Shown here: positions 24,935 through 32,735 of the stretch, in pieces
Numbering within the stretch: position 1 is the first letter of the stretch
Layout of the letters: every line of letters begins with the position of its first letter
DNA from: Candidatus Obscuribacterales bacterium
GTDB lineage: Bacteria > Cyanobacteriota > Vampirovibrionia > Obscuribacterales > Obscuribacteraceae
Assembly (NCBI GenBank): GCA_019745505.1
Contig: JAIETE010000273.1
Coordinates: 1 to 33,896, forward strand
Reading direction: 5' to 3'
Length of the DNA: 33,896 nt
The notes under the pieces: model-generated
What the model saw: the letters and a program-made list of their open reading frames with translations, nothing else
Databases searched by the model: none
What the model was told of the DNA's origin: nothing
Position numbers and translations under genes: made by a program

Positions 24935-25513
24935 TTACTGAAGTCTGTTGAGAATCAGCTTCGAAATTGCCTTCAAGGTGGCGAATACGCCGAGACCTTC
25001 AGAAGCGACTGCTTCGAAACTCGGGACGCCGCGGATATTGAGTTCTTTTTCCATACGCTCGATTGGCATTGCGTTCGCCAAGTCGCGTTTGTTGTATTGG
25101 AGAACCCACGGAATGTTGTCCAGGGTCAAACTATACTCAGCCAGGTTTTCAATCATATTTTGAAGGGACTCGACATTGTCCTTCGAGCGCATGACGTCTG
25201 AGTCAGCCACGAAGATTATGCCGTCGACGCCATTCAAAATCAGTTTTCTGGAAGCGTTGTATTCAACCTGACCAGGAACTGTGTAAAGAGAGAATCTGGT
25301 TTTGAAACCTTGTACCGAGCCCAGGTCCAATGGCAAGAAGTCGAAGAAGAGTGTTCTTTCCGTCTCTGTTGCCAGTGAAATCAGTTCGCCCCGGGTTGTC
25401 GGAGCCAACTGGCTGTGAATGTATTTGAGATTCGTCGTTTTGCCACCAAGACCGGTGCCGTAGTAGACGATTTTGCAGTTGATTTCACGCGCCGCGTAAT
25501 TTACTAAAGCCAT
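24935..25513 (-). CDS. MglA-like small Ras-superfamily GTPase (paralogue 1)
   Basis: The 192-residue product is a prokaryotic small GTPase of the MglA (gliding/polarity) family. It shows P-loop GTGLGGKTT (19-27), the TVPGQ G3 motif (78-82) with Pro before the usual Gly-Gln region, and NKRD (141-144). In Myxococcus, MglA sets cell polarity and works with the roadblock protein MglB; no MglB-like gene is near. I chose ATG 25513 because AGGAAGG precedes it and the frame beyond it to 25564 is not homologous. It is followed by the four-terminator array and upstream is divergent to rpmB, so it is a single-gene unit. It is closely related to the gene at 26413-26988. Confidence 0.88.
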   Translation of the reverse strand: MALVNYAAREINCKIVYYGTGLGGKTTNLKYIHSQLAPTTRGELISLATETERTLFFDFLPLDLGSVQGFKTRFSLYTVPGQVEYNASRKLILNGVDGIIFVADSDVMRSKDNVESLQNMIENLAEYSLTLDNIPWVLQYNKRDLANAMPIERMEKELNIRGVPSFEAVASEGLGVFATLKAISKLILNRLQ

Positions 25514-26018
25514 CCTTGCCTTCCTACCCCAACGCCGATCCGCCACGACGCACTTGGATTTCAAGCGCTCTGTGGGGCGACAACAGGAATTGATACCACG
25601 ATTGGGACAGCATTAGAAGTAATCTTACGAGAATTGATCTCGATCTTGGGGAAGGGGGGACACAGTTAATTAAGACAGTCAAAAAACGGCTGCTTGATTT
25701 CCCGGTTAGGTTTATTTGCCTGACAACGCCAGCCAAAGCTGTAACCCCAAAAACAGACTACCACGTTGAAGGCCGGCCTTGGAGTGGTTTAGTGTAAATG
25801 TTCCTTTCGGACTTGAACTCCATAAAGCGCTTAGGTACTTCGCGTCCAGAGGCTTTCGTGGTAAAATTCGCACTCCGCTCATCACCTCGGCTGAAAACGC
25901 CGACGGCGACGGCTTCTAACTCTCCTGAAACAGACAGGGGCGCGTTTTGAAGCCACAGGCTGGTGAATTCAGAGCGTTCGAAAAACGGCAAACCAACCAT
26001 TATTTGGGAATTAGGGAA
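25514..26018. other. Non-coding region between mglA-like gene and rpmB
   Basis: No gene is apparent. It must hold the promoters of the minus-strand GTPase gene and of rpmB. A 12-bp palindrome AAGGCCGGCCTT lies at 25768-25779, and TAAAAT at 25862-25867 is a possible -10 for rpmB. A frame upstream of rpmB is open but has no ribosomal-protein homology and is rejected as coding. Confidence 0.4.
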
Positions 26019-26222
26019 ATGGCAAAACGTTGCGATGTGTGCGAAAAGGGTCCGACAACCGGACGCAGCTATACCTTTTTGCGTTCTCACTGGAACCCGC
26101 ACAACAAGAGACGCTGGCTGCCAAACCTGCAACCGGTCAGAGTTAAATTGCAAAACTCCGTCAAGAAGATGAAAGTTTGCACCTCTTGCCTGAAAGCCGG
26201 CAAAGTCCAGCGTGCACTCTAG
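26019..26222 (+). CDS. rpmB: Large ribosomal subunit protein L28
   Basis: The 67-residue protein matches L28 in length and sequence: an initial MAKRCDVCEKGPTTGRS, central HWNPHNKRRWLPNLQ, and C-terminal VCTSCLKAGKVQ. Cys5, Cys8, Cys54 and Cys57 form the zinc-binding 'C+' version of L28; many lineages have lost these cysteines. I chose ATG 26019 because the L28 family begins exactly there; the ribosome site (TTAGGG) is close to the start. A good terminator follows the stop at a distance of about 40 bp, so rpmB is transcribed alone. Confidence 0.95.
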   Translation: MAKRCDVCEKGPTTGRSYTFLRSHWNPHNKRRWLPNLQPVRVKLQNSVKKMKVCTSCLKAGKVQRAL

Positions 26223-26261
26223 TCTGAGCCTCAAGCACCGACTTAGTGACAGATAAAATTT

Positions 26262-26293
26262 ACAGGCGCACCCCAGTGCGCCTGTCTTTGTTT
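26262..26293 (+). terminator. rpmB terminator
   Basis: ACAGGCGCAC (26262-26271) pairs fully with GTGCGCCTGT (26276-26285) across CCCA, followed by CTTTGTTT on the plus strand. Confidence 0.8.
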
Positions 26294-26412
26294 ACGAATT
26301 TACTAGAAAAATTCCTCAAAGCTCGCCCGTGCTGAAAAACTGTTCATCAAAAAGAAAGCAGTCGAGCACAGGTTAAGAAAGTTTTGACCAGGCAAGTCTT
26401 TGCGGATGCGAA

Positions 26413-26988
26413 CTATTGTTTTTGAACAACCATCTGGCTGAGGGTCTTCAAAGTGCCGAAAACGGCCTTGCCTTCCGTGGCCACTGCCTCGAAAGCCGGC
26501 ACGCCCGTAGCATTCAGGTCTTTTTCAAGGGTTTCGACCGGCAGAGCATCGGTGAGGTCCCTCTTGTTATATTGCAGGACCCAGGGGACCCCCGTCAGGC
26601 TAAGGTTGTGTTCTTTTAAGTTATCCATCATGCCCTGCAGGGCTTCCACATTGGCCTGGCGGCGAACGGCACTGGAGTCTGCCACAAAGATAATTCCGTC
26701 GGCACCTTTCAGAATCATGCGCCGGCTTTCGCCGTATTCGGACTGCCCGGGGACGGTGTAAAGAGCAAATCGTGCTTTATATCCTTCGACTTCGCCGAGA
26801 TCGATAGGCATGAAGTCAAAGAAAAGAGTGCGCTCGGTTTCTGTAGCTACGGTGACCAGCTCGCCTCTGACCGAGGGGTCCAGATTGGCGTGAAGATAGC
26901 GCAGATTGGTCGTCTTGCCACCAAGTCCGGTGCCGTAATAAACGACCTTGTAGACAATTTCGCGCTTCGAGTAATTGATAAGTGCCAT
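26413..26988 (-). CDS. MglA-like small Ras-superfamily GTPase (paralogue 2)
   Basis: This 191-residue protein is collinear with paralogue 1 and shares most residues: same [10 protein letters not shown]-loop at 19-27, [22 protein letters not shown] at 78-82 and NKRD at 141-144. The differences cluster in the switch region and in helices near 105-130, where partner choice may lie. It follows hslO on the same strand after about 100 bp and may be read from the hslO transcript or its own promoter. The start at ATG 26988 has only a weak GGC site, but the two paralogues align from the first residue. Two polarity GTPases so close together suggest duplication; their roles cannot be separated here. Confidence 0.88.
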   Translation of the reverse strand: MALINYSKREIVYKVVYYGTGLGGKTTNLRYLHANLDPSVRGELVTVATETERTLFFDFMPIDLGEVEGYKARFALYTVPGQSEYGESRRMILKGADGIIFVADSSAVRRQANVEALQGMMDNLKEHNLSLTGVPWVLQYNKRDLTDALPVETLEKDLNATGVPAFEAVATEGKAVFGTLKTLSQMVVQKQ

Positions 26989-27049
26989 CTAGTGCCGATT
27001 TCTGAACATGAGTTTGCGCGCCAGCGCCTAGGATAAGGGCGCCGGGGCC

Positions 27050-27081
27050 TAAAAACAATAGGCTAAGAAAAGGCCTTTAGC
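27050..27081 (-). terminator. Weak terminator between hslO and mglA-like paralogue 2
   Basis: GCTAA (27062-27066) and TTAGC (27077-27081) can pair around a 10-nt loop. On the minus strand the stem is followed by CTATTGTTTTTAGG. With only 5 bp of stem it may attenuate rather than stop transcription. Confidence 0.35.
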
Positions 27082-27089
27082 TTTTTCAG

Positions 27090-27968
27090 CTATTTGCTGC
27101 CCCTTGCCAAATCGAGCAGGCGATCTTTACCCACGAGATAGACGGCATTGCAAAAATGACAACGTCCCTCGGCTTGTCCATCTTCCTCCGCCATGGAGAG
27201 AAGCTCTTTCGGGCCCATCCAGCGCAGCGCTTCCATGAAGCGCTCGTTGGAGCATTTGCAATAGAACTTGAGCGGTTTGGCACCGGCAATCGGCACCACT
27301 TCGAAACCACTGAGTATGCGCTCAAGAATTTGCTCCAGGCTCATGCCTCTTCGCATGAGGAATGTGAAGGTGCCGAAGGTAGTTATGTTGTTTTCAATGC
27401 GACAGATCGTCTCTTCCGTGTGATCCGGCAAGAGTTGCACGATCAGCCCACCGGCGGCTTCAACGCCGCGCGAATTCATATGGGTGCCGACAACAACAAT
27501 CGAACCTGTTTGATCGGAGCAGACAAGATATCGATTTATATCCTCTCCAACTTCTCCCGACTCGAGCTCAACAGTCGATGTATGCGCCCGTCCAAAGCCG
27601 TGATCGATGGTGACATGCAAATAGCCAGTCGAGCCGATTGCACCCCCAACATCAAAATTCCCCAGGGAGTTTAACGGTAACTCAACCTGGGGATTTTCTA
27701 CAAAGCCTCTCACTGTGCCCTTCGGTGACGCATCGACCATCACTTTGCCCAGCGGTCCGTTGCCCTGGAATTTCAAAGTCACCTGTCCCTCACGCGCAAC
27801 GACGGGCGTCAAGAGAACGCCCGCAGTCATAGCCCTTCCGAGGGCGGCTGTCGCAGTGAAGGATAGATTGTGCCTCTGTCTTGCTTCTTCTACAAGGTTG
27901 GTCGTGGTAGCAATTACTGCTCTTATGGTGCCATCGTTGGATATCGCCTTCAGTATGCCATCTTGCAT
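27090..27968 (-). CDS. hslO: Redox-regulated chaperone Hsp33
   Basis: Hsp33 is a cytoplasmic chaperone activated by oxidation, which releases zinc from four cysteines. The 292-residue protein has all four in place: CKC (237, 239) and CHFC (270, 273), near the C-terminus as usual. The N-terminal part (NLVEEARQRHNLSFTATAAL) matches cyanobacterial and Gram-positive Hsp33. I chose ATG 27968 because it aligns with family starts and GGTGA lies 5 nt upstream; ATG 27974 and a TTG at 27995 are alternatives without better sites. The gene follows prmC by 65 bp on the same strand. Confidence 0.93.
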   Translation of the reverse strand: MQDGILKAISNDGTIRAVIATTTNLVEEARQRHNLSFTATAALGRAMTAGVLLTPVVAREGQVTLKFQGNGPLGKVMVDASPKGTVRGFVENPQVELPLNSLGNFDVGGAIGSTGYLHVTIDHGFGRAHTSTVELESGEVGEDINRYLVCSDQTGSIVVVGTHMNSRGVEAAGGLIVQLLPDHTEETICRIENNITTFGTFTFLMRRGMSLEQILERILSGFEVVPIAGAKPLKFYCKCSNERFMEALRWMGPKELLSMAEEDGQAEGRCHFCNAVYLVGKDRLLDLARGSK

Positions 27969-27999
27969 AAGCATCACCGCGTAAGAGCTTTTCAAAAAT

Positions 28000-28028
28000 A
28001 TTCTAGCAGCAAAACCCTATTTTTTACA
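28000..28028 (-). promoter_or_regulatory. Possible promoter of hslO
   Basis: On the minus strand: TGTAAA (28028-28023), a 17-bp spacer, and TAGAAT (28005-28000). The -10 is good, the -35 poor. It lies 32 bp before the chosen hslO start. Confidence 0.3.
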
Positions 28029-28033
28029 TCTCT

Positions 28034-28942
28034 TTACGCAATTGCGGCGACAACAACTCGAGGCAATCCGTTTATGTCCGCTACGCATTCGACCCGATTC
28101 AGTCCGGCGCTGCGCATTATCTTCACGACTGCATCCGCCTGTCCGTCACCGATTTCCACAGCAGCAAATCCAAAAGGCGGAAGCAGTTTCGGCAGAGCAA
28201 ACTTTGCAAATTGACGATAGAAATCGAGTCCATCCTCACCCCAACCGATAAGCGCCGCAGACGGCTCAAATTCGCGAACCTCGGGCTCCAACGTATCAAA
28301 TGTCGGCTTCGGGATATAAGGAGGGTTGGAAACAATCGCATGAAAACCGCTGAGCAGAAATTCGCGAAAATCGCACTTGCTCAAAGTCAATCTCGAAGAA
28401 ACGTCATAGGTGCGCGCATTCAGCCTTGCCGTATCGAGCGCATCCTGAGAAAGATCAACGCCGACAACTTGAAGATTGGGAATTTCTCGAAGCATCGCCA
28501 CCGAAATACAACCGCTGCCAACTCCCACTTCCAAGACGCGAAGCTCGCTGGCAATGCCCATTGCCGCTAATCGCTTCGTGGTCAATTCGCAAAGTGTTTC
28601 GGTGTCCGTGCGCGGAATAAAAACGCCAGGTTGCACGGCAATGCGCATGCCCATAAACCATCCATAGCCGAGGCAATACTGCAGCGGCTCCCGTTTGACA
28701 CGCCGTTTCAAGATAGTTTCCAACTCTTGGCACGCCGTTGAATCGAGTGTTTCATCCCACTTCAGTTCGCGCTCTGCAGCGTTCAACCTTGTCACGTGCT
28801 CAACTATCAAGTCCGCTTCTCGGCGCACTTCCACACGCTCAATACCGGCGTCCCTGAGCAGTTTTACAATCCTTTCGCGAGCTTCTCGAATCGTTCGACA
28901 ATCGGCAAAAGAAATAGAGTCCGTTTCAATTTCAGAGGACAA
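28034..28942 (-). CDS. prmC: Release-factor glutamine methyltransferase
   Basis: PrmC (HemK) methylates the glutamine of the GGQ motif in RF1 and RF2 using S-adenosylmethionine. The 302-residue protein has the family's helical N-terminal domain, FIPRTDTE (108-115, usually PRxET), SAM-binding EVGVGSG (138-144) and catalytic NPPY (206-209). The start is a TTG placed exactly after the prfA stop codon, with AAGGAG 9 nt upstream inside the end of prfA. No in-frame ATG occurs before the conserved domain. Its substrate RF1 is encoded by the immediately preceding gene, so enzyme and substrate share a transcript. Confidence 0.95.
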   Translation of the reverse strand: MSSEIETDSISFADCRTIREARERIVKLLRDAGIERVEVRREADLIVEHVTRLNAAERELKWDETLDSTACQELETILKRRVKREPLQYCLGYGWFMGMRIAVQPGVFIPRTDTETLCELTTKRLAAMGIASELRVLEVGVGSGCISVAMLREIPNLQVVGVDLSQDALDTARLNARTYDVSSRLTLSKCDFREFLLSGFHAIVSNPPYIPKPTFDTLEPEVREFEPSAALIGWGEDGLDFYRQFAKFALPKLLPPFGFAAVEIGDGQADAVVKIMRSAGLNRVECVADINGLPRVVVAAIA

Positions 28943-30001
28943 CTAGAGAGACTCCTTCAGTTTCCGCTCGTTGTCGGCCATGATGTTGGCATCAATAACC
29001 TTTTCCAGATCGCCCTCGAGAACGTACTGAAGGTTGAAGTTCTGGTTGATGCGATGGTCGGTAATGCGATTGTCTTTGAAATTGTAAGTGCGAATTTTCT
29101 CGGAGCGATCGCCTGTACCCACCTGGGCGCGCTTCTCGTCCATGAGCGTTTTTTGCTGCGCTTCCAGCTCCAACTTGTACAGCTTGGCGCGCAAAATCTG
29201 CTTGGCGCGTTCTTTATTCTGCAACTGACTTCTTTCTTCAGAACAGGCAACCATAAGGCCCGACGGCTTGTGCACAATGCGCACCGCCGTTTCGACTTTG
29301 TTGACGTTCTGACCTCCGGCACCGCCCGAACGCATGGTTGTGATGTCGAGATCCTTATCTTCGAGCACGACGTCAATCTCATCGGCTTCCGGCATGACTG
29401 CCACGGTAGCTGTAGAAGTGTGCACTCTGCCCGAGGCTTCCGTTGCCGGAACCCTTTGAACGCGGTGCACGCCTGATTCGAACTTCATGCGACTGTAGGC
29501 TCCATCGCCCTTGAAAGCGATGATTACTTCCTTATAGCCGCCCACTTCCCCCTCGTTCTGCGAAGCTATTTCAGGCGTCCAGCCCATTTTGTCGGCGTAG
29601 CGCAGGTACATGCGCAAAAGGTCGCCGGCAAAAATCGATGCTTCATCACCACCGGCACCGGCCCGAATTTCAACCATGATGTCTTTGTCATCGTTGGCAT
29701 CTTTGGGCAGGAGCTGAATTTTGAGACGTTGCGATAAGTCGTCCTCCCGCTCTTTCAACCCGGCCAGTTCGGATTCCGCCATCTCTTTCAGCTCTTTGTC
29801 GGTCTCGCTGCGGACCATCTCCTCGGCGCCTTTCATGTCCTTTTCAACACGCTGGTAGTCATGAAAGAGGGAGACGGTCTTCTCGAGATTTCTCAGAGTT
29901 CTGTAATCCTGCGTCGTACCGGGGTTTGCCGCGAGCTTCTCCTGGAGCTCGTTGTAAACCTTTTCAATCTCTTCAAGTTTTTCAACAAAATGCGATTCCA
30001 T
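28943..30001 (-). CDS. prfA: Peptide chain release factor 1
   Basis: RF1 ends translation at UAA and UAG. The 352-residue protein has the PAT tripeptide anticodon (185-187, in [11 protein letters not shown]) that marks RF1 rather than RF2 (which has SPF), and the GGQ motif (229-231) that triggers peptidyl-tRNA hydrolysis. Family length is about 360. ATG 30001 is preceded by AGGGAA 7 nt upstream; the frame extends to 30061 without homology. It heads the prfA-prmC pair; the spacing to prmC is zero. There is no frameshift (an RF2 feature) and no programmed stop in the gene. Confidence 0.96.
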   Translation of the reverse strand: MESHFVEKLEEIEKVYNELQEKLAANPGTTQDYRTLRNLEKTVSLFHDYQRVEKDMKGAEEMVRSETDKELKEMAESELAGLKEREDDLSQRLKIQLLPKDANDDKDIMVEIRAGAGGDEASIFAGDLLRMYLRYADKMGWTPEIASQNEGEVGGYKEVIIAFKGDGAYSRMKFESGVHRVQRVPATEASGRVHTSTATVAVMPEADEIDVVLEDKDLDITTMRSGGAGGQNVNKVETAVRIVHKPSGLMVACSEERSQLQNKERAKQILRAKLYKLELEAQQKTLMDEKRAQVGTGDRSEKIRTYNFKDNRITDHRINQNFNLQYVLEGDLEKVIDANIMADNERKLKESL

Positions 30002-30472
30002 AATTTCCCTACTTTGCTTCAGTTGGTGTAAGCCAAAAGCCGCCCGCAGGCGGCAAACCAATCAAAATCGCTTGGACTCGACTTTCGCTTCGGTCAGACT
30101 AATATCAGTCAGGTAAAAGTAAACGCGTAGCAAGGACTAATTACACAAAGGTTGAACTGAGATTGAGCGGCTTCGAAGCTCTCGAAATCTCGAGCTGTCC
30201 AGGCGTCGCAAGACCCGACCGTGTTTGGCTCCCAGCGAACGCGCAAAACGGTGATTGGCGACGAACATGGACTCGCTACAACATTTCCCTACCCTTGTTC
30301 TTTGAACTTTGACTGAGACTTGTTTGAATCTTCGGCGAAGATTCGCTGAAACATCTCATTAGATATTACGACAGGTTTTCAGGCGGTGCCAGGGATCCAC
30401 GCTAAAACATTCACGAATGAGCTTGACTTAACTCATCCGCCTGCTTAATTCATTTCCCGGCCAAATAAAACT
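30002..30472. other. Non-coding region between prfA and tRNA-Ser
   Basis: No gene is supported. Contains a perfect 8-bp inverted repeat GAATCTTC/GAAGATTC (30326-30333 and 30337-30344) with a 3-nt loop, but no T-tract. The prfA promoter should lie near its left end. I looked for RNase P, SRP or tmRNA signatures and saw none. Confidence 0.4.
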
Positions 30473-30560
30473 CGGAGAGGGAGGGATTCGAACCCTCGTT
30501 GCGCTTTTGACGCAAACAGTCTTTCCAGGACTGCACGATAGACCACTCCGACACCTCTCC
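30473..30560 (-). tRNA. tRNA-Ser (anticodon GGA)
   Basis: Read on the minus strand, all arms can be drawn. The 7-bp acceptor is GGAGAGG with CCTCTCC. The anticodon stem CAGTC/GACTG encloses loop CTGGAAA (anticodon GGA). A long variable arm with stem TTGCG/CGCAA is typical of class II serine tRNAs. The T-arm is GAGGG, TTCGAAT, CCCTC, and the discriminator is G. The 3' CCA is not encoded. Length is 88 nt. It reads UCC and UCU codons. Confidence 0.95.
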
Positions 30561-30576
30561 AGGTGATCCGGAAGGC

Positions 30577-30582
30577 ATTATA
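30577..30582 (-). promoter_or_regulatory. -10 element of the tRNA-Ser gene
   Basis: A consensus TATAAT on the minus strand, 17 bp before the mature tRNA 5' end. No good -35 sits at 16-18 bp; a TTGTCA occurs 28 bp upstream, which is too far. Confidence 0.5.
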
Positions 30583-30703
30583 TCCGAAAGAGCCACAGGA
30601 GTTTTGCACGTGACAAAACCGCGAAACATGAGGGCAAGCCACCACGAGTCGCCCGGTTTTAGAAACCGACTGCACGGTAGAAAACAGCCAACGCGATCAG
30701 TGT

Positions 30704-31510
30704 TTACACTTTGGACAGAGAATCTTTGACGCGCTTTTGACCGGCTTTGATGAGCGGCAAGAATTCTTCCGCCTTCAAGCTGGCACCGCCGACAAGTGCT
30801 CCATCGATTTCCGGTTTGGCCATCTGCTCTTCAATATTTGATGGCTTAACAGAACCACCGTAGAGCAGAGGAACTATGTCTGCGCGCTCGGAATTTCCGC
30901 CTTCCTTGTAGAGCTCTGCAATCGTGGCTCTGATCTGTCCCAGGACGCGATTAGCCTCATCGGCTTCGCAGACCTTGCCGGTGCCGATTGCCCAGACGGG
31001 CTCATAGGCAACGACGATGACATCGAGAGCTTCGGGGGGAATGTCGGCCAGAGCCGCTCCTACCTGGCGTCTTACAACCGAGTCGGTCAAACCTGACTCG
31101 CGCTCGTCAAGCGTTTCGCCAACACAGACGATCGGCACCAGCTTATGGGCAAGAGCCGCCTTCAGGCGCTGATTTACAGTCTGATTGGTTTCTCCGAAAA
31201 ACTGTCTTCTTTCTGAGTGTCCAATGAGGACGTATCTGACACCCATTTCGGTAAGCATCACCGGGCTGACTTCGCCGGTGAAAGCACCGTTGTCGCGCCA
31301 GTCCATGTTTTGCGCACCGATTGCTACGGGCGAATCATTTACGGCATTGAGCGCCGACTCGATGGATGTGAAAGGCGGGATAAGAACTACTTCAGGAAGG
31401 TCCTTCTCTCCCTTGACCCCGGCGGCAACAGCGGAAGCAAGCTCAGTTGCCTCTTTCCGGGTTTTGAACATCTTCCAGTTGCCGGCAATAATCGTTCTGC
31501 GTTTGGTCAC
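30704..31510 (-). CDS. tpiA: Triosephosphate isomerase
   Basis: TpiA interconverts dihydroxyacetone phosphate and glyceraldehyde 3-phosphate in glycolysis and gluconeogenesis. The 268-residue product carries the family set: Asn11 and Lys13 in GNWKMF, His98 in IGHSERR, Glu170 in AYEPVWAIGTGK, then the flexible loop and the phosphate-binding YGGSV and GGASL. I chose GTG 31510, preceded by GGGAGATAGGG, because the fold begins three residues later; the frame runs on to 31582 without homology. The gene is divergent from lipA across about 290 bp. Confidence 0.95.
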   Translation of the reverse strand: MTKRRTIIAGNWKMFKTRKEATELASAVAAGVKGEKDLPEVVLIPPFTSIESALNAVNDSPVAIGAQNMDWRDNGAFTGEVSPVMLTEMGVRYVLIGHSERRQFFGETNQTVNQRLKAALAHKLVPIVCVGETLDERESGLTDSVVRRQVGAALADIPPEALDVIVVAYEPVWAIGTGKVCEADEANRVLGQIRATIAELYKEGGNSERADIVPLLYGGSVKPSNIEEQMAKPEIDGALVGGASLKAEEFLPLIKAGQKRVKDSLSKV

Positions 31511-31802
31511 TGCCCTATCTCCCACAAAGACTGGTAATAACTCGAAAGGTCGCCGGAAGGCGCTGGCCGAGGGCGCTAACAAATATGTGAAGGGTAAATT
31601 CTACCCCCTTTCAAGAGTTGGGAAGGCAAGTGTTGCCGATTTTGATTAATAAGTACAATCATGGGGTTGCAAGCCAAGATGTAGGCGGCGCCGGATCTCG
31701 AGATTGCCCTGGCAAATTCGCACGATCAAATAGATTGCCGCCTTCGCCAAGGTTCCTCACTGCAAAAATCCCCACCCTGCCGCCGGCCTTCGAGACGAAA
31801 AG
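31511..31802. other. Divergent intergenic region tpiA/lipA
   Basis: No gene is present. For lipA, TGTTGC (31631-31636), 17 bp, then TACAAT (31654-31659) is a possible promoter with a leader of about 140 nt. For tpiA, a minus-strand TTGAAA near 31614-31609 is a candidate -35, but no good -10 is clear. Confidence 0.4.
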
Positions 31803-32717
31803 ATGCCTGACAACAAAGACAAGTCCGACCAAGCTGTTTTAGAGATAGGCCCTGAGGCAGCACCGCTCAGGTTGCCCGAGTGGGTAAAGCGGACGGTTTT
31901 GAACACGGATGAAAACCGCGGCACCCGAAAGATTCTCAAAGAGCAGGGGCTCAACACTATTTGCGAGAGCGGACGCTGCCCCAACAAGGGCGAGTGCTGG
32001 TCAAAGGGAACGGCGACCTATCTACTTATGGGGCCGCTGTGCACCCGCACCTGCAAATTCTGCTCAGTAAACAAGGGACTGCCCGACGCGCTGGACCCGA
32101 CCGAACCGCAAAGAGTTGCCGAAGCATCCAGGCAGATGGGCTTGCGCCACGTCGTTTTGACCTCGGTCAATCGCGATGACTTACCCGATCAAGGAGCCGC
32201 TCACTTTGCCGCCACCATCCGCGCGCTCAAAGAAGCAATTCCAGGAGTGGCGGTGGAAGTGCTCACACCGGACTTTCAAGGCAGGCGCGATTGCATTCGA
32301 ACGGTGCTCGAAGCTGAGCCGGTCGTCTTCAACCACAATATAGAAACAATTCCCAGGCTGTACAGAAAAGTTCGGCCGGGTTCTAAATACGATCGTTCGT
32401 TGCAAGTTCTCAAAGCGGCCAAAGAAATTTGCGACTATATTCCGACGAAGTCCGGCATCATGCTTGGCCTGGGAGAATCAGAAGAAGAGATTATCGGCGT
32501 AATGCGCGACATGCGCGAGCACGAAATCGACATCATGACGATGGGTCAGTATCTGAGACCAACACGCGACCAATTGCAGGTCGTCAAATATTACACTCCC
32601 GAAGAATTTGATCGCCTCGGCAATATTGCCCTGTCCATGGGCTTCAAAACAGTACATTCCGGCCCGCTGGTCAGAAGTTCTTATCACGCAGAAGAAATCG
32701 CTCGAGCGGCCAACTAA
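31803..32717 (+). CDS. lipA: Lipoyl synthase
   Basis: LipA is a radical-SAM enzyme that inserts two sulfurs into octanoylated domains to make lipoyl groups. The 304-residue protein has both iron-sulfur sites: the auxiliary-cluster CESGRCPNKGEC (Cys54, 59, 65) and the radical-SAM CxxxCxxC (Cys80, 84, 87), and the C-terminal RSSYHAEE (291-298) whose serine is the fourth ligand of the auxiliary cluster. Length is normal. ATG 31803 has a weak ribosome site. No lipB is nearby; the next gene, 18 bp downstream, encodes a TPR protein and probably shares the transcript. Confidence 0.96.
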   Translation: MPDNKDKSDQAVLEIGPEAAPLRLPEWVKRTVLNTDENRGTRKILKEQGLNTICESGRCPNKGECWSKGTATYLLMGPLCTRTCKFCSVNKGLPDALDPTEPQRVAEASRQMGLRHVVLTSVNRDDLPDQGAAHFAATIRALKEAIPGVAVEVLTPDFQGRRDCIRTVLEAEPVVFNHNIETIPRLYRKVRPGSKYDRSLQVLKAAKEICDYIPTKSGIMLGLGESEEEIIGVMRDMREHEIDIMTMGQYLRPTRDQLQVVKYYTPEEFDRLGNIALSMGFKTVHSGPLVRSSYHAEEIARAAN

Positions 32718-32735
32718 GTGCGATGAGGTTGTTTC

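Noticed and set aside
30002..30472. Possible stable RNA (RNase P, SRP, tmRNA) before the tRNA
   Set aside because: None of the conserved cores of these RNAs is visible; only a small isolated hairpin is present.
30445..30675. Minus-strand 76-aa frame across tRNA-Ser
   Set aside because: It overlaps the complete tRNA gene and has no ribosome site or homology.
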